Shown: piece after piece, positions 33,535-42,634 of the stretch
Layout of the letters: each line of letters starts with the position of its first letter
How positions within the stretch are numbered: position 1 is the first letter of the stretch
Assembly: GCA_004193285.1 (NCBI GenBank)
Contig: SECP01000062.1
Span: 1-49,631, forward strand
Direction: 5' to 3'
From: Myxococcales bacterium
GTDB taxonomy: Bacteria; Myxococcota_A; Polyangia; Polyangiales; Polyangiaceae
Length of the DNA stretch: 49,631 nucleotides
Translations under genes and position numbers: made by a program
Notes under the pieces: generated by a model
Database searches by the model: none
The model's input: only the letters and a program-made list of their open reading frames with translations
Told to the model about the DNA's origin: nothing

Positions 33535-34923
33535 GTGAGGTTGGCTCGGATCCGTAGCGGCGCGACGTTGGTAGCGGCGCTGCTGTGCGCTGGCACCACG
33601 GCTCACGCCACCGACCCTGCACCGAAAAAAGACGAAGCGCCGCCCGCCAAGCGCCAGAAACCCAACTACGACGGGCGCGGCGGCGCGCCGAGGTCGCCGG
33701 GGCAAAAGTCGCTTTGGGTACCGCGAGTGCTGCTGTTTCCGGCGTACGTCGTGAGCGAGTACGTCGTGCGGCGCCCCCTCGGCGCGCTCATCACCCATGC
33801 GGAAAAATCCGGCTGGCCCGCCGCCGTTTCCGACTTCCTCGCGCTCGATCAGGTGCACCCGGTGGGCATCGTGCCGTTCATGCTCATCGACTTCGGGTTC
33901 GAGCCGAGCGCGGGTTTGTATGCGTACTGGGACGACGCCGGTTTCAAAGGCCACCAGCTGCGCTTTCGCGGCTCCACCTGGGGGCCGAGCTGGCTCTCGG
34001 GCACGCTCACGGAGCGATTCCTGCTCGGCCCGCAGGAGATCACGCTGACCGCGACGGCCACCCGCCGTCCGGACTACGCGTTTTACGGCATCGGGCCCGA
34101 CACGCGCGAGTCCGCGCTGACGCGCTACCAGGCGGACACGGTGTACGCGCGCGCCGAGTCCAAGCTCGTCTTCGGCGGCCGGCACGTGCTGGAGGGCGCC
34201 TTCGGTTACCGAGGAGCGCGCTTCGGCCATAGCGACTACGACGCGGACGACCGCGGTAAGCCGGACTACCAGCCCTCGGTGGACGAAGCGGTCGCGCTCA
34301 TGCAGTTGCCGGAGCCGCCTGGCTTTCGTGACGGCTACCGTGCGCCCTACGGCGCCGCACGCCTAGTCTTGGACTCCCGGGGGCGCACGCGCACCAAGAG
34401 CGGCGTCCGGGTCGAGCTGAGCGGCGAGGAGAGCGTCGACCTCGCGAATTCGCCGACCTCGGGCTGGGTGCGCTACGGCGGCACGGTGCTCGGATTCGTG
34501 GACTTGAGCGACGGCGGCCGCACGCTGAGCCTCGCCCTTTCGACCACGCTGGTGGATCCGCTCGGCGATCGGCCGGTACCGTTCACGCAGCTGGCGGCGC
34601 CGGGCGGCGGCCGCTCCATGCCCGGACTGCGCTCTGGGCGGCTCTATGGAAGGAGCGCGGTGGTCGCCATGCTCCGCTACTCCTGGCCGATCTGGCTGGC
34701 GCTGAAAGGCTCGCTGCAAGCCGGCTTGGGTAACGTGTTCGGCCCGCACTTCGAGGGTATTCGGCCCGGCCGCGTGAGGGTATCCACCGCGATCGGCCTG
34801 GAGACCAACGGCTCTCGCGACAGCGTCTTTCAGGCTCTCGTTGGCTTCGGGACGGAAACGGTGGAGAGTGGCGCGGCTCTGGACACAATCCGGGTCGCGT
34901 TGGGGGTGCGCAGCGCCTTTTGA
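33535..34923 (+). CDS. Outer-membrane beta-barrel protein (surface-antigen-like)
   Basis: 462 residues if GTG at 33535 is the start; the frame is open to 33427. This start gives a signal peptide (IRSGATLVAALLCAGTTAHA). A Lys/Pro-rich segment is followed by a helical stretch (RVLLFPAYVVSEYVVRRPLG) and then by many amphipathic strands rich in Tyr, Gly and Arg, ending with a C-terminal Phe (VALGVRSAF), the signal for assembly by the BAM complex. The layout, with LLFPAYVVSEYVVRRPLGAL ahead of a barrel, resembles BamA/surface-antigen-type proteins without POTRA domains. No channel or enzyme activity can be assigned. aroC starts 20 bases after its stop on the same strand. Confidence 0.75.
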   Translation: MRLARIRSGATLVAALLCAGTTAHATDPAPKKDEAPPAKRQKPNYDGRGGAPRSPGQKSLWVPRVLLFPAYVVSEYVVRRPLGALITHAEKSGWPAAVSDFLALDQVHPVGIVPFMLIDFGFEPSAGLYAYWDDAGFKGHQLRFRGSTWGPSWLSGTLTERFLLGPQEITLTATATRRPDYAFYGIGPDTRESALTRYQADTVYARAESKLVFGGRHVLEGAFGYRGARFGHSDYDADDRGKPDYQPSVDEAVALMQLPEPPGFRDGYRAPYGAARLVLDSRGRTRTKSGVRVELSGEESVDLANSPTSGWVRYGGTVLGFVDLSDGGRTLSLALSTTLVDPLGDRPVPFTQLAAPGGGRSMPGLRSGRLYGRSAVVAMLRYSWPIWLALKGSLQAGLGNVFGPHFEGIRPGRVRVSTAIGLETNGSRDSVFQALVGFGTETVESGAALDTIRVALGVRSAF

Positions 34924-34943
34924 TAGTAAGCTGCCGCGCGCTC

Positions 34944-36059
34944 ATGTCGGGCAATAGCTTCGGTCAGGCCTTTCGTATCTCCACCGCCGGCGAGTCCCAC
35001 GGGCCCGGCAACGTCGTCATCATCGACGGCTGCCCCTCCGGCATCGCGCTCTCGGTCGAGGACCTGCGCGTGGATCTCTCGCGGCGCCGCCCGGGCCAAA
35101 GTCACATCGTGACCCAGCGCCAAGAGGCGGACGAGCCGGAGATTTTGGCGGGGGTGTTCGAGGGTCGCACCACCGGCACCAGCATCGCCATCCTGGTCCG
35201 CAACGAGGACCAGAAGAGCAAAGACTACTCGGACATCAAGGACAAGTACCGTCCGGGGCACGCGGACTACACGTACGACCAAAAGTACGGCTTCCGCGAC
35301 TACCGCGGCGGCGGCCGCTCCAGCGCTCGCGAGACCGTGTCGCGGGTCGCCGCCGGCGTGGTCGCGAAGAAGCTCATCGCGCAGGCCTTTGGCGGCAAGG
35401 TCGTCGGCTACGTCACGCAGGTCGGCCACATCGTGGCCAGCATCGCGGACCCGAGCGCGGTGACGCTCGAGCAGGTGGAGCAGCTGCCGGACGGCTCGCC
35501 CAACATCGTGCGCTGCCCGGACCCGGCCCGCGCCGCGGAGATGGTCGCGCTCGTCGAAGAAGTGCGCAAAGCCCAAGACTCCATCGGCGGGGTCTCGGAG
35601 ATCGTCGCGAGCGGCGTGCCCGCCGGCTTGGGGGAGCCGGTGTTCGACAAGCTCAAGGCGGATCTGGCCAAGGCGCTCTTCAGCCTGCCGGCGGTGGTGG
35701 GCGTGGAATACGGCGCTGGCTTCGCGGTGGCGGCGATGCGCGGCAGCCAGCACAACGACCTGTTTCGCGCCGAAGGGGGCCAGGTCACCACCGGCAGCAA
35801 CCGCCACGGCGGCATGCTGGGCGGGATCTCCAGCGGCATGCCGATCGTGATGCGCGCCGCGATCAAGCCGACCAGCAGCTTGCCGCTGGAGCAAACCACC
35901 GTCACCCGTGAGGGTGAAGCAACGACCATTCGCACCAAGGGGCGTCACGACCCCTGCCTGCTGCCGCGCTTCGTGCCCATCGGCGAGGCCATGGTCGCGC
36001 TGGTGCTGGCCGACCATTACCTGCGCCAGCGGGGGCAGCGCGGCGACTGGGGTAAGTAG
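34944..36059 (+). CDS. aroC: Chorismate synthase
   Basis: 371 residues from ATG at 34944. All chorismate-synthase signatures are present: FRISTAGESHGPG at the N-terminus, the GHADYTYDQKYGFRDYRGGG segment, RSSARETVSRVAAG and, near the C-terminus, RHDPCLLPRFVPIGEAM. The enzyme makes chorismate from EPSP with reduced FMN. It feeds Phe, Tyr, Trp, folate and quinone synthesis; a monofunctional chorismate mutase is encoded elsewhere in the window. It shares a strand with the outer-membrane protein and with the small membrane protein 5 bases downstream, so it may be in a short operon. Confidence 0.97.
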   Translation: MSGNSFGQAFRISTAGESHGPGNVVIIDGCPSGIALSVEDLRVDLSRRRPGQSHIVTQRQEADEPEILAGVFEGRTTGTSIAILVRNEDQKSKDYSDIKDKYRPGHADYTYDQKYGFRDYRGGGRSSARETVSRVAAGVVAKKLIAQAFGGKVVGYVTQVGHIVASIADPSAVTLEQVEQLPDGSPNIVRCPDPARAAEMVALVEEVRKAQDSIGGVSEIVASGVPAGLGEPVFDKLKADLAKALFSLPAVVGVEYGAGFAVAAMRGSQHNDLFRAEGGQVTTGSNRHGGMLGGISSGMPIVMRAAIKPTSSLPLEQTTVTREGEATTIRTKGRHDPCLLPRFVPIGEAMVALVLADHYLRQRGQRGDWGK

Positions 36060-36064
36060 CGCGG

Positions 36065-36226
36065 ATGCGCAAGCTCAAGGTGGCGCTCGCCTCCGTCGTC
36101 GCCGTGTTTTGCTTTTACGGTGGCAAAGAGCTCATCTCCGGCTCGCGCGAGCAAGGGCTGCAGGCGCTCCTCGTTGCGGGCGTGGCCGGCGCGCTGCTTG
36201 CCGGCGTAGTGCTCAAGTCGAAGTGA
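36065..36226 (+). CDS. 53-residue two-helix membrane protein
   Basis: ATG at 36065 is 5 bases after the aroC stop. The product has a basic start (MRKLKVALAS), a first hydrophobic helix (VALASVVAVFCFYGG), a short charged loop (KELISGSREQG) and a second helix (LLVAGVAGALLAGVVL) ending in Lys-Ser-Lys. The tight spacing after aroC and the clean two-helix pattern favour a real gene. No family was recognised. It is followed 20 bases later by a short-chain dehydrogenase gene. Confidence 0.6.
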   Translation: MRKLKVALASVVAVFCFYGGKELISGSREQGLQALLVAGVAGALLAGVVLKSK

Positions 36227-36246
36227 CGTAACAAAGAAAAGAGATC

Positions 36247-37059
36247 ATGGCCAAACGCGACGTCTTCAGCGGCACCACTGCGCTCGTCACCGGCGCTTCT
36301 TCCGGACTTGGGGAGGAGTTTGCGCGCGAGCTGGCGCGCCGCCACGTCAACCTGGTGCTCACCGCCCGCTCGCACGACAAGCTGCAGCAGCTCGCCGCGG
36401 ATCTCTCCCGCGTCAACGGCGTGCAGGTGCAAGTCATCGCGCAAGACCTCGCCGAGCCGGACGGCGCGCTCGCGCTCGCGCGCGAGCTAAAGGCCCGCAA
36501 CATCGCGGTGGATCACCTGATCAACAACGCCGGCTTCGGTACCGCGGGCCGCTTCGAGACGATGGACGTGGAGCGCGAAGCGCGCATGATCCGCGTCAAC
36601 TGCGAGAGCGTCACCGTGCTCTCCCGCTCACTCTTGCGCGGGATGCTGGACCGCAAGCGTGGCGGCATCCTCAACGTGGCGTCCACCGCCGGCCACCAGC
36701 CGACGCCGTTCATGAGCACCTACGGCGCTACCAAGGCGTTCGTGCTCTCCTTCACGCTCGCGCTGGCCGAGGAGCTGCGCGGCAGTGGCGTGCACGCGCT
36801 GGCGCTCTGCCCGGGCCCGGTGCCGACCGGCTTCCAAGCCGCCGCCAGCATTCCGAGCGGCGCGGTCCTCTCTTTCGCCAAGCTGGACGCCAGCACCGTC
36901 GTGGAGCGCGCGCTGGACGCGTACGCGCGGCGCGCGGTCATCGAGACGCCCGGCTTCGTCAACAGCGTGCAAACGCTGGCTTCCAAGGTGTTTCCGCGGT
37001 CCCTCGTCGTCCGCGCCGCGCGGCTGACGATGACGAAGCTCGGCCGCATCTCGGGCTGA
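36247..37059 (+). CDS. Classical short-chain dehydrogenase
   Basis: 270 residues. The cofactor site is LVTGASSGLGEEFAREL, with NNAGFGTAG as the second signature. The active site is the Ser of VASTAG and the YGATK Tyr/Lys pair. The Arg after the first strand (LTARSHDK) suggests NADP(H) preference. The C-terminal part (VIETPGFVNSVQTL, VVRAARLTM) is typical of the DltE/YqjQ-like subgroup that uses hydrophobic or lipid substrates. It lies 20 bases downstream of the small membrane protein. Substrate unknown. Confidence 0.9.
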   Translation: MAKRDVFSGTTALVTGASSGLGEEFARELARRHVNLVLTARSHDKLQQLAADLSRVNGVQVQVIAQDLAEPDGALALARELKARNIAVDHLINNAGFGTAGRFETMDVEREARMIRVNCESVTVLSRSLLRGMLDRKRGGILNVASTAGHQPTPFMSTYGATKAFVLSFTLALAEELRGSGVHALALCPGPVPTGFQAAASIPSGAVLSFAKLDASTVVERALDAYARRAVIETPGFVNSVQTLASKVFPRSLVVRAARLTMTKLGRISG

Positions 37060-37128
37060 GCGGCCGGCATCGCACCCGGGCGGCTCGCCTGATGCCGGAG
37101 CGACAGGTCGGTACTAAGCTGCCCGGCG

Positions 37129-39384
37129 ATGTCGGGTCTTTTCCGCGCTTCTTCGCTCGCCCTCGCCTCTTTCGCGCTCGCTTGCAGCGCCTCGTCTCCA
37201 CCGCGGCCGCCCGCGCCGCAGACGCGCCCGCTCACGGTGCCGGACGCGGGACCGCCGGCGACACCAAAACCCACGTTCGAAAACCCGGGCGGCATGTGGC
37301 TCCCCACGCAGGTCCCGCTGAAGGCGGAGGAGCTGAAGCGCCTGGGGCTCGCCATCGATCCGGCGCTGCTGGCAAACCCGAAATCGAGCGTGCTCGCTTC
37401 GATCGTGAACTTGAACGGCTGCTCGGCTTCGTTCGTCTCGAAGGAAGGCCTGGTCGTCACCAATCACCACTGCGCGACGGGCGCCTTGCAGCACAACTCT
37501 ACCCCGACCGAAAACTTGCTGGAGCTCGGCATGCTCGCCAAGAGCCGAGCGGAGGAGCGCTCGAGCGGCCCCTCGTCGCGCCTCAGCGTGCTCTCGAAGA
37601 TGACCGACGTCACCGAGCAGGTTCGCCCCACGCTCGCGCAAGTGACGGACGACAAGGCGCGCAAGCTGCAGCTGGAAAAGCTGCAAAAGGAGCTCGTCGC
37701 TCGCTGTGAGCAAGGCCGCAAGGACGTGCGCTGCGGCTTCGTCAGCTACTACGGGGGCCTGCAGTACTTCGTGATCGAGACGCTGGAGATTCGTGACGTG
37801 CGCATCGTGTACGCGCCCCCGGAGAGCGTCGGCAGCTTCGGTGGGGAGATAGACAATTGGCGCTGGCCCCGCCAGTGCGGTGATTTTGCGTTTTTCCGCG
37901 CGTATGTCGGCAAAGATGGCCTGCCCGCGGACTACTCGCCGGACAACGTGCCCTACCAGCCGCCCGCGTTTTTGAAGCTGGCTTCCGCACCGCTCAGCGA
38001 GGGAGATCTGGTGATGGTCACCGGTTACCCAGGTCACACCGAGCTGCTCTCACCCGCGGTGGAGATGCAGCAGATCCAGAGCGTCGTCTACCCCGAGCAA
38101 CTCGCGATGTTCGACGCCTACCTCGGCCTCATCGCCGAGCTCAGCAAGGGCGACCCGGAGCTCGCGATCAAAGCGACGAGCCGGCGCCGCGGTTTCGACA
38201 ACTACCGCACCAAGCACCTCGGCGAGCTGGAGGGCATGCAAAAGGCCAAGCTCGTCGACAAAAAGCTGGCGGAGCAACAGGCGCTGCGCGCGTTCATCGA
38301 GGCGGACGCCGCGCGCAAGGCGGCGTTCGGGAGCGTCCTCGGGGACATCGAAGCGCTGTACCTGGAGCAGGAGAAGACGCGGGTACCCGATACCGCGCTC
38401 GAGCGCGAGCTGCTCTTGCCGCGGCTGTTTTTCGCGGCCTACCGCATCGCGCGCATGGCCGAAGAGCGGCAAAAGCCGGACGCCGAGCGAGACCCGAGCT
38501 ATCAGGAGCGCAACGTCAATCGCCTCAAGGACGACCTCAAGTCCATCGACGCGAGCTACAGCCCGAAGCTGGACCGCGCGTTCTTGAAGCTCGCGCTGCA
38601 GCGCGACCGCGCTCGAAAGCCCGAGCAACGCACGCCCGCGCTCGCCCTGATCGCCGGCAAGGAGCCGACCGACGCGGAGCTCGACGCGGCCATCGCCAAG
38701 CTTTACGACAAGACCAAGCTCGGGGACGAGAAGACGCGCCTGGAGCTGTTCGACAAGGCCAAGCCAGCGACGCTCGCCGCCCATACGGATCCGATCGTGC
38801 GGATGATGTCCAAGCTCTACCCCCACATCCGCGCGGTAGACGACCGCCGCAAGCGTTTCGAAGGCAAGCTCCTGCTGCTCTCGCCTCGTTACATGGAGGC
38901 GCTGCTGGCGTTCAAAGGCGGCGCGGTCGCGCCCGACGCGAACGGCACCCTACGCATCGCGTTCGGTACGGTGAAGAAGGCGCCCCCCGGCGACCCAGGC
39001 GCAGATATCGGCGCGTTCACCACCGTCGCTTCGATGGTGAAGAAGAGCACCGGGAAAGAGCCGTTCGACGCGCCGCAAAAGCTGCTGGCAGCCGCCAAGA
39101 ACGCCCCCCGCTCCCGCTTCGCGGCCAAAGGTTTGGGGGACGTTCCCGTCGACTTCTTGAGTGACTTGCACATCACGAACGGCAACTCGGGCTCGGCGAC
39201 GTTGAACGCCAAGGGCGAGCTCGTCGGCCTCGCGTTCGACGGCACCTACGAGTCGGTCGCCTCCGACTGGCTGTTCACGCCGAACACCCGCAGCATCCAT
39301 GTGGACCTGCGCTACATCCTGTTCATGCTCGCCGAGGTCGAAAACGCCCAGCGCTTGCTGGCGGAGCTGGGCGTCGAGCTTTGA
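37129..39384 (+). CDS. S46-family dipeptidyl-peptidase (DPP7-like) lipoprotein
   Basis: 751 residues. The lipobox ALASFALAC puts the lipid on Cys19; a Pro-rich linker follows. S46 peptidases have a chymotrypsin fold split by a helical domain, and the expected parts are here: catalytic His in VVTNHHCATGALQ (113-114), Asp near IDNWRWPRQCGDFAFFRAYV, and Ser in TNGNSGSATLNAKGEL. The residue after the FD of LVGLAFDGTYE is Gly, which in characterised members marks DPP7-type specificity (hydrophobic P1); the acidic-specific DPP11 has Arg there. The enzyme would release dipeptides from peptide N-termini at the cell surface, useful to a proteolytic organism. Confidence 0.9.
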   Translation: MSGLFRASSLALASFALACSASSPPRPPAPQTRPLTVPDAGPPATPKPTFENPGGMWLPTQVPLKAEELKRLGLAIDPALLANPKSSVLASIVNLNGCSASFVSKEGLVVTNHHCATGALQHNSTPTENLLELGMLAKSRAEERSSGPSSRLSVLSKMTDVTEQVRPTLAQVTDDKARKLQLEKLQKELVARCEQGRKDVRCGFVSYYGGLQYFVIETLEIRDVRIVYAPPESVGSFGGEIDNWRWPRQCGDFAFFRAYVGKDGLPADYSPDNVPYQPPAFLKLASAPLSEGDLVMVTGYPGHTELLSPAVEMQQIQSVVYPEQLAMFDAYLGLIAELSKGDPELAIKATSRRRGFDNYRTKHLGELEGMQKAKLVDKKLAEQQALRAFIEADAARKAAFGSVLGDIEALYLEQEKTRVPDTALERELLLPRLFFAAYRIARMAEERQKPDAERDPSYQERNVNRLKDDLKSIDASYSPKLDRAFLKLALQRDRARKPEQRTPALALIAGKEPTDAELDAAIAKLYDKTKLGDEKTRLELFDKAKPATLAAHTDPIVRMMSKLYPHIRAVDDRRKRFEGKLLLLSPRYMEALLAFKGGAVAPDANGTLRIAFGTVKKAPPGDPGADIGAFTTVASMVKKSTGKEPFDAPQKLLAAAKNAPRSRFAAKGLGDVPVDFLSDLHITNGNSGSATLNAKGELVGLAFDGTYESVASDWLFTPNTRSIHVDLRYILFMLAEVENAQRLLAELGVEL

Positions 39385-39498
39385 GGTAGGGCCGAGCCGA
39401 TAGCGCGCGAGCGTCTCCCCGCGTACCACAACAGAAGCCGGACGAGCCTTGTCAGCCCGCCCGGCTCACGATGACCACCGCCGCCCGAGCGCGGCCGC

Positions 39499-40557
39499 TC
39501 AGTTGACCTTCGTGAAGGTAGCCAGCACGTTGAAGTCCTGCACGCCGACGCCGGGGTAAACCGTATTCGGTGTGCTCACCAACTCGAGCTGGGGCGCGGC
39601 GCCAAGCGGCGTGGAGACCTCGAGCTCGATGATGGAAGACCCCGTGCCGCCGGGGCGTGACAAAGTCCAAATCGTCAACCAGGGTGTGGTGTCCTGTTCG
39701 GTGGCGGAGGGGCCGCCGCTCAGCCTCGCGTGGAACATCGTGGTTGTGGCACCGCCAACGTTCGTCACATCCAGGCGCAAGCGATAACGCCCACCTTGCA
39801 CGACCTCTACCGGTTGAGTGAAGTGCAACCCGAGCGGAGGAGCGCCGACGACGGTAAACGGCTTGCCCTGGTACCTGAAGTCGATTCGGTTGTCGGTCAC
39901 GCGGTACAGGCTGGATACGTCGAACGTCGGCGGCTCGACGTTCTCCTCGGAGAGCGCCCAGGCGCCCGCGAGCAGATTCGGGCAGCCCTCGTCGAGCGTG
40001 CCTATCACCTGAACGTCGATGATGGAAACGCTGCGCCAGTTCGTTGGCTCCGTGGAGTGAATGCGCACGTAGCGGGTGCGCGCGAAGCCGCTGACGCGCT
40101 GCACCCCCGGCCGAGTAGCACCGGCGAAGATGAATGGATCCCAAATTTGACCGTCGGACGACCACTCGACGCGGTAGGCCTTACTGAACGCAGTCTCCCA
40201 ATTGATATTCAGAGCGCTCACGTTCACCAATTTTCCGAGGTCCAGCAGCAGCGTTTGGTCGGGATTGGTGTTGCTGGACCAGCGGGTGGAAGAGCTCCCG
40301 TCGATGGCGAACTCGGCCGAGAACTTGGCCGCCTGCTGCGAAGAAGCGCTCGCTACGACCACTGGCTGCGGCTGCGGGGAGCAAGCGGTTAGCGTGACCG
40401 GGGCGGCGCGGAGCTCACTCGCGACCTCCCCGAGCGCGTCGGCGCCCGCCAGCTCTTCACTGCCGATGACTTCACTACCGCACGCGACTGCCGCCAGCGC
40501 GACCGCGCCCAGGCCCACCAAGGTCAATCGACTAAGCACCCTACCTACGATCTTCAT
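39499..40557 (-). CDS. Discoidin-like carbohydrate-binding lipoprotein
   Basis: 352 residues. ATG at 40557 has a GGGAGGA ribosome site 9 bases before it. The lipobox is LGAVALAAVAC. Residues about 65-190 form an F5/8-type C (discoidin) domain: FAIDGSSSTRWSSNTNPDQT, LLLDLGKLVNVSALNINWE, then YRVEWSSDGQIWDP and FARTRYVRIHSTEPTNW. This fold binds sugars or phospholipids in other proteins. The second half (about 205-352) is beta-rich (YRVTDNRIDFRYQGKPFTV, GGRYRLRLDVTNVGG) and may be another binding module. There is no catalytic motif. Likely a surface-exposed binding protein. It converges with the S46 peptidase gene across 114 bases. Confidence 0.85.
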   Translation of the reverse strand: MKIVGRVLSRLTLVGLGAVALAAVACGSEVIGSEELAGADALGEVASELRAAPVTLTACSPQPQPVVVASASSQQAAKFSAEFAIDGSSSTRWSSNTNPDQTLLLDLGKLVNVSALNINWETAFSKAYRVEWSSDGQIWDPFIFAGATRPGVQRVSGFARTRYVRIHSTEPTNWRSVSIIDVQVIGTLDEGCPNLLAGAWALSEENVEPPTFDVSSLYRVTDNRIDFRYQGKPFTVVGAPPLGLHFTQPVEVVQGGRYRLRLDVTNVGGATTTMFHARLSGGPSATEQDTTPWLTIWTLSRPGGTGSSIIELEVSTPLGAAPQLELVSTPNTVYPGVGVQDFNVLATFTKVN

Positions 40558-40718
40558 GATTTTTTCCTCCCGACTATGTTTGCACTCGCCCGCGTCGGTC
40601 ACTCAGAGTCGACCGGAGCCGGGCTGACGACTACGTCACTGACCGCTACCGTGGTGCCTGACCCCCGCCAGCACCCGAGTTCCCCATCACGCTCCCCGAG
40701 GACGCTGCGTGCTTCCGC

Positions 40719-41594
40719 TTACGGTTTGAGCCCGTGCACGAGGTAGGACTGAGGCACCCCGGGTGTCCCCCGCGGATGAACCGGATAGGGCCAGCGGCCC
40801 AACTGCTGGCCTGTCATCGCAGTCGTGTGGACGTGCCCGGCCCAGCCGACGAGTCGAAGGAGGTCCTCGGGATCGTCGGTGCCAAATTGATTTGCGAGCT
40901 CATGCAATTGCCGAGAGCGCGCGGAGACGAGCAGCGACCGCCCGACCACGTCCATGAGCAGGATGCTACCGGAGACGCTGATGCCATCCACTTGCCTCAC
41001 GATCCGACGCACGAGCTCCTCCGGCAAGTAGACGAGTAGGCCCTCGGCGAGCCACAGGATCGGCGCGTCGGTACGCAAACCGGCTTCACGGAGCGCCGTC
41101 GGCCAGTCCGCGTCGAGATCGACGGACACCGTGCGTCGGTCGCACTTGGGCACAACGCCCGCCAGCTTTACCTCCTTTTCGCGCAGGACCTCTGCATGGT
41201 CCAACTCGAATAGGCGGGCGTCACTGGGCCAGGCCAGCCGATACGCCCGTGCGTCCATCCCCGCCGCGAGGATGACGACTTGCCGAATTCCTCGGCCGAG
41301 CGCGAGCGCGACCTGGTCGTCCAGCCAACGGGTGCGGACCTCGATCGCCGGCGGCATTGCGCGGTCACCTTGGTAATGTAGCCGTAGCTCCTCCACGAAG
41401 TCCGACCCGGCGAGCAGCCTCGCGAAGGGGTCGCGGAACAGCGGCTTCTCGCGCTCTGTCTCGAGCGCTCGCATGGCCGCGACCCAGAGCGCAGTGCGAG
41501 CGAGCTCTTGAATCGGTGAACCTCCAGGCGGCGGCGGAACCGACGCTTGGCCCTCCGCCGCTCGGGACGGCTCGGGTGCGGCTGCGTCGATCAT
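40719..41594 (-). CDS. SAM-dependent methyltransferase, LCM/TIGR00027 type
   Basis: 291 residues from ATG at 41594, overlapping the VOC gene stop by four bases (ATGA). After an Ala/Pro-rich start come TALWVAAMRALETEREKPLF and RDPFARLLAG, the hallmark of the leucine-carboxyl-methyltransferase-like family. The SAM-binding loop is VVILAAGMDARAYRLAW, with acidic FELDHAEVL after it. LWLAEGLLVYLPEELVRRI is a further family signature. Such enzymes are abundant in myxobacteria and actinomycetes, often in natural-product loci, where they O-methylate small molecules. Its place at the 3' end of the NRPS-type locus suggests tailoring, though the 342-base gap before the VOC gene leaves room for an independent transcript. 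Confidence 0.88.
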   Translation of the reverse strand: MIDAAAPEPSRAAEGQASVPPPPGGSPIQELARTALWVAAMRALETEREKPLFRDPFARLLAGSDFVEELRLHYQGDRAMPPAIEVRTRWLDDQVALALGRGIRQVVILAAGMDARAYRLAWPSDARLFELDHAEVLREKEVKLAGVVPKCDRRTVSVDLDADWPTALREAGLRTDAPILWLAEGLLVYLPEELVRRIVRQVDGISVSGSILLMDVVGRSLLVSARSRQLHELANQFGTDDPEDLLRLVGWAGHVHTTAMTGQQLGRWPYPVHPRGTPGVPQSYLVHGLKP

Positions 41595-42292
41595 GACGGT
41601 GCGTTCGCCGGCTCGTGGAGCATGAATGCGGCCCCCTGCGGGTCTTCGCACATGGCGAGCCGGTCCCCGTTCTCGAGCTTGGTCGGCGCGAGGACCACAC
41701 CTCCCGCGCTCTTCACCTTGGCCGCTGCGGCCTCCAGCGACGGCACCTGAAAGTGAAACAGCCAATGTGAATGTACGCCGGCTCGCCCCGCGACATCTAC
41801 CGCGGAGCCGACGCAAGCGTCGCCCTGGCGCCAAGCAAACTCTTGATGAACACCGTGCTCGCCGTGGTCACGCTGCCCTGCAACGTGCCAACCGAACAAA
41901 TCACAATAGGTCGACGCGGTTTGGCTCACGTTGCCGGCGAGGAGCTGATGCCACACGACGTCCGGCTTCGGCGCACCCTGCGCACCGTTGGCATCTGACG
42001 CGAGGGCCACGACGGCCCCACCTGGATCGCGAAAGACAGCTACCTTTCCACCACCGCGCGCGGGCACAACCGGGCCCAGCTGCATCGCCCCACGGTCGAC
42101 GAAGGCGCGCACGGCTTGCTCGAAGTCCTCGACTGCGATGTGCCCCAGCCAGTGAGCTGGAGCGCCGCGCTCGATGGCTTGCTTGGGGAGCGGCTCGATG
42201 TCCGCGACGCCCTCTCCCAAAATCGACGCATAGAAGGCTTTGGCCGCGGGGACATCGGTCGTTCTGAGCTGATAGTGAAAGAATTGGTTCAT
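41591..42292 (-). CDS. VOC-superfamily (glyoxalase/dioxygenase-like) protein, two modules
   Basis: 233 residues from ATG at 42292. The frame is open further upstream but without protein-like sequence. Two VOC modules are visible (about 1-115 and 118-228). The first begins MNQFFHYQLRTTDVPAAKAF and has VAVFRDPGGAVVALAS; the second begins VWHQLLAGNVSQTASTYCDL and ends LAMCEDPQGAAFMLHE. Metal-ligand His and Glu positions are partly present. Proteins of this arrangement act as small-molecule binding or resistance proteins, isomerases or oxygenases. Coupled by overlap to the methyltransferase, so the two are expected to be made together. Confidence 0.85.
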   Translation of the reverse strand: MNQFFHYQLRTTDVPAAKAFYASILGEGVADIEPLPKQAIERGAPAHWLGHIAVEDFEQAVRAFVDRGAMQLGPVVPARGGGKVAVFRDPGGAVVALASDANGAQGAPKPDVVWHQLLAGNVSQTASTYCDLFGWHVAGQRDHGEHGVHQEFAWRQGDACVGSAVDVAGRAGVHSHWLFHFQVPSLEAAAAKVKSAGGVVLAPTKLENGDRLAMCEDPQGAAFMLHEPANAPS

Positions 42293-42634
42293 TGGAATCA
42301 CACTACTTTCGTGAGGGGATGGCCTCAGTCGCCACGAAGCCATCTCGGGCGAGGCCTGCCGCGCCGGTGCTTCGCAAACCAAGTTGCTGGACGAGATCAG
42401 GAAGACGCTGCGTCGATCCCGAAGGGCTTCGCTTTCCCGCCATGCAGCCTCACCGGCCCTCCCGCGGGCCGATGTTGAATGGCTCGACGAAGTGACGCAC
42501 AGGAGTCTCCCGCGCGTCACACAATGCACCCTCGATAGCGACGGGCGACCGTCCCACAGCGGGGGTAGGCCGTGCAACAAAAAAAGCCGCGCAAGGCTCA
42601 CGCGAGCAGGGCTCACGCGATGCGGCGATGACGA
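42293..42634. other. 342-base gene-free gap between VOC and asparagine-synthase genes
   Basis: Only weak, short open frames occur here, none with protein-like character. The part next to the asparagine-synthase stop holds a probable terminator (42579-42626). The remaining about 290 bases must contain any promoter for the VOC/methyltransferase pair. No clear -35/-10 or operator was identified. Confidence 0.6.
42579..42626 (-). terminator. Probable intrinsic terminator after asparagine-synthase gene
   Basis: On the minus strand, a GC-rich region with a 5-bp outer stem (42622-42626 with 42586-42590) and an internal short hairpin is followed directly by seven T (42585-42579). It begins 9 bases after the stop codon. 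The stem is interrupted, so strength is uncertain, but the T-tract is one of very few in this GC-rich window. Confidence 0.5.

Noticed and set aside
39385..39498. Short inverted repeats between the S46 and discoidin-like genes
   Set aside because: Stems of about 6 bp with long loops and no T-tract; too weak to call a terminator.
42595..42621. Direct repeat of GGCTCACGCGA in the gap before the VOC gene
   Set aside because: Only two copies, overlapping the terminator candidate; no basis for an operator call.
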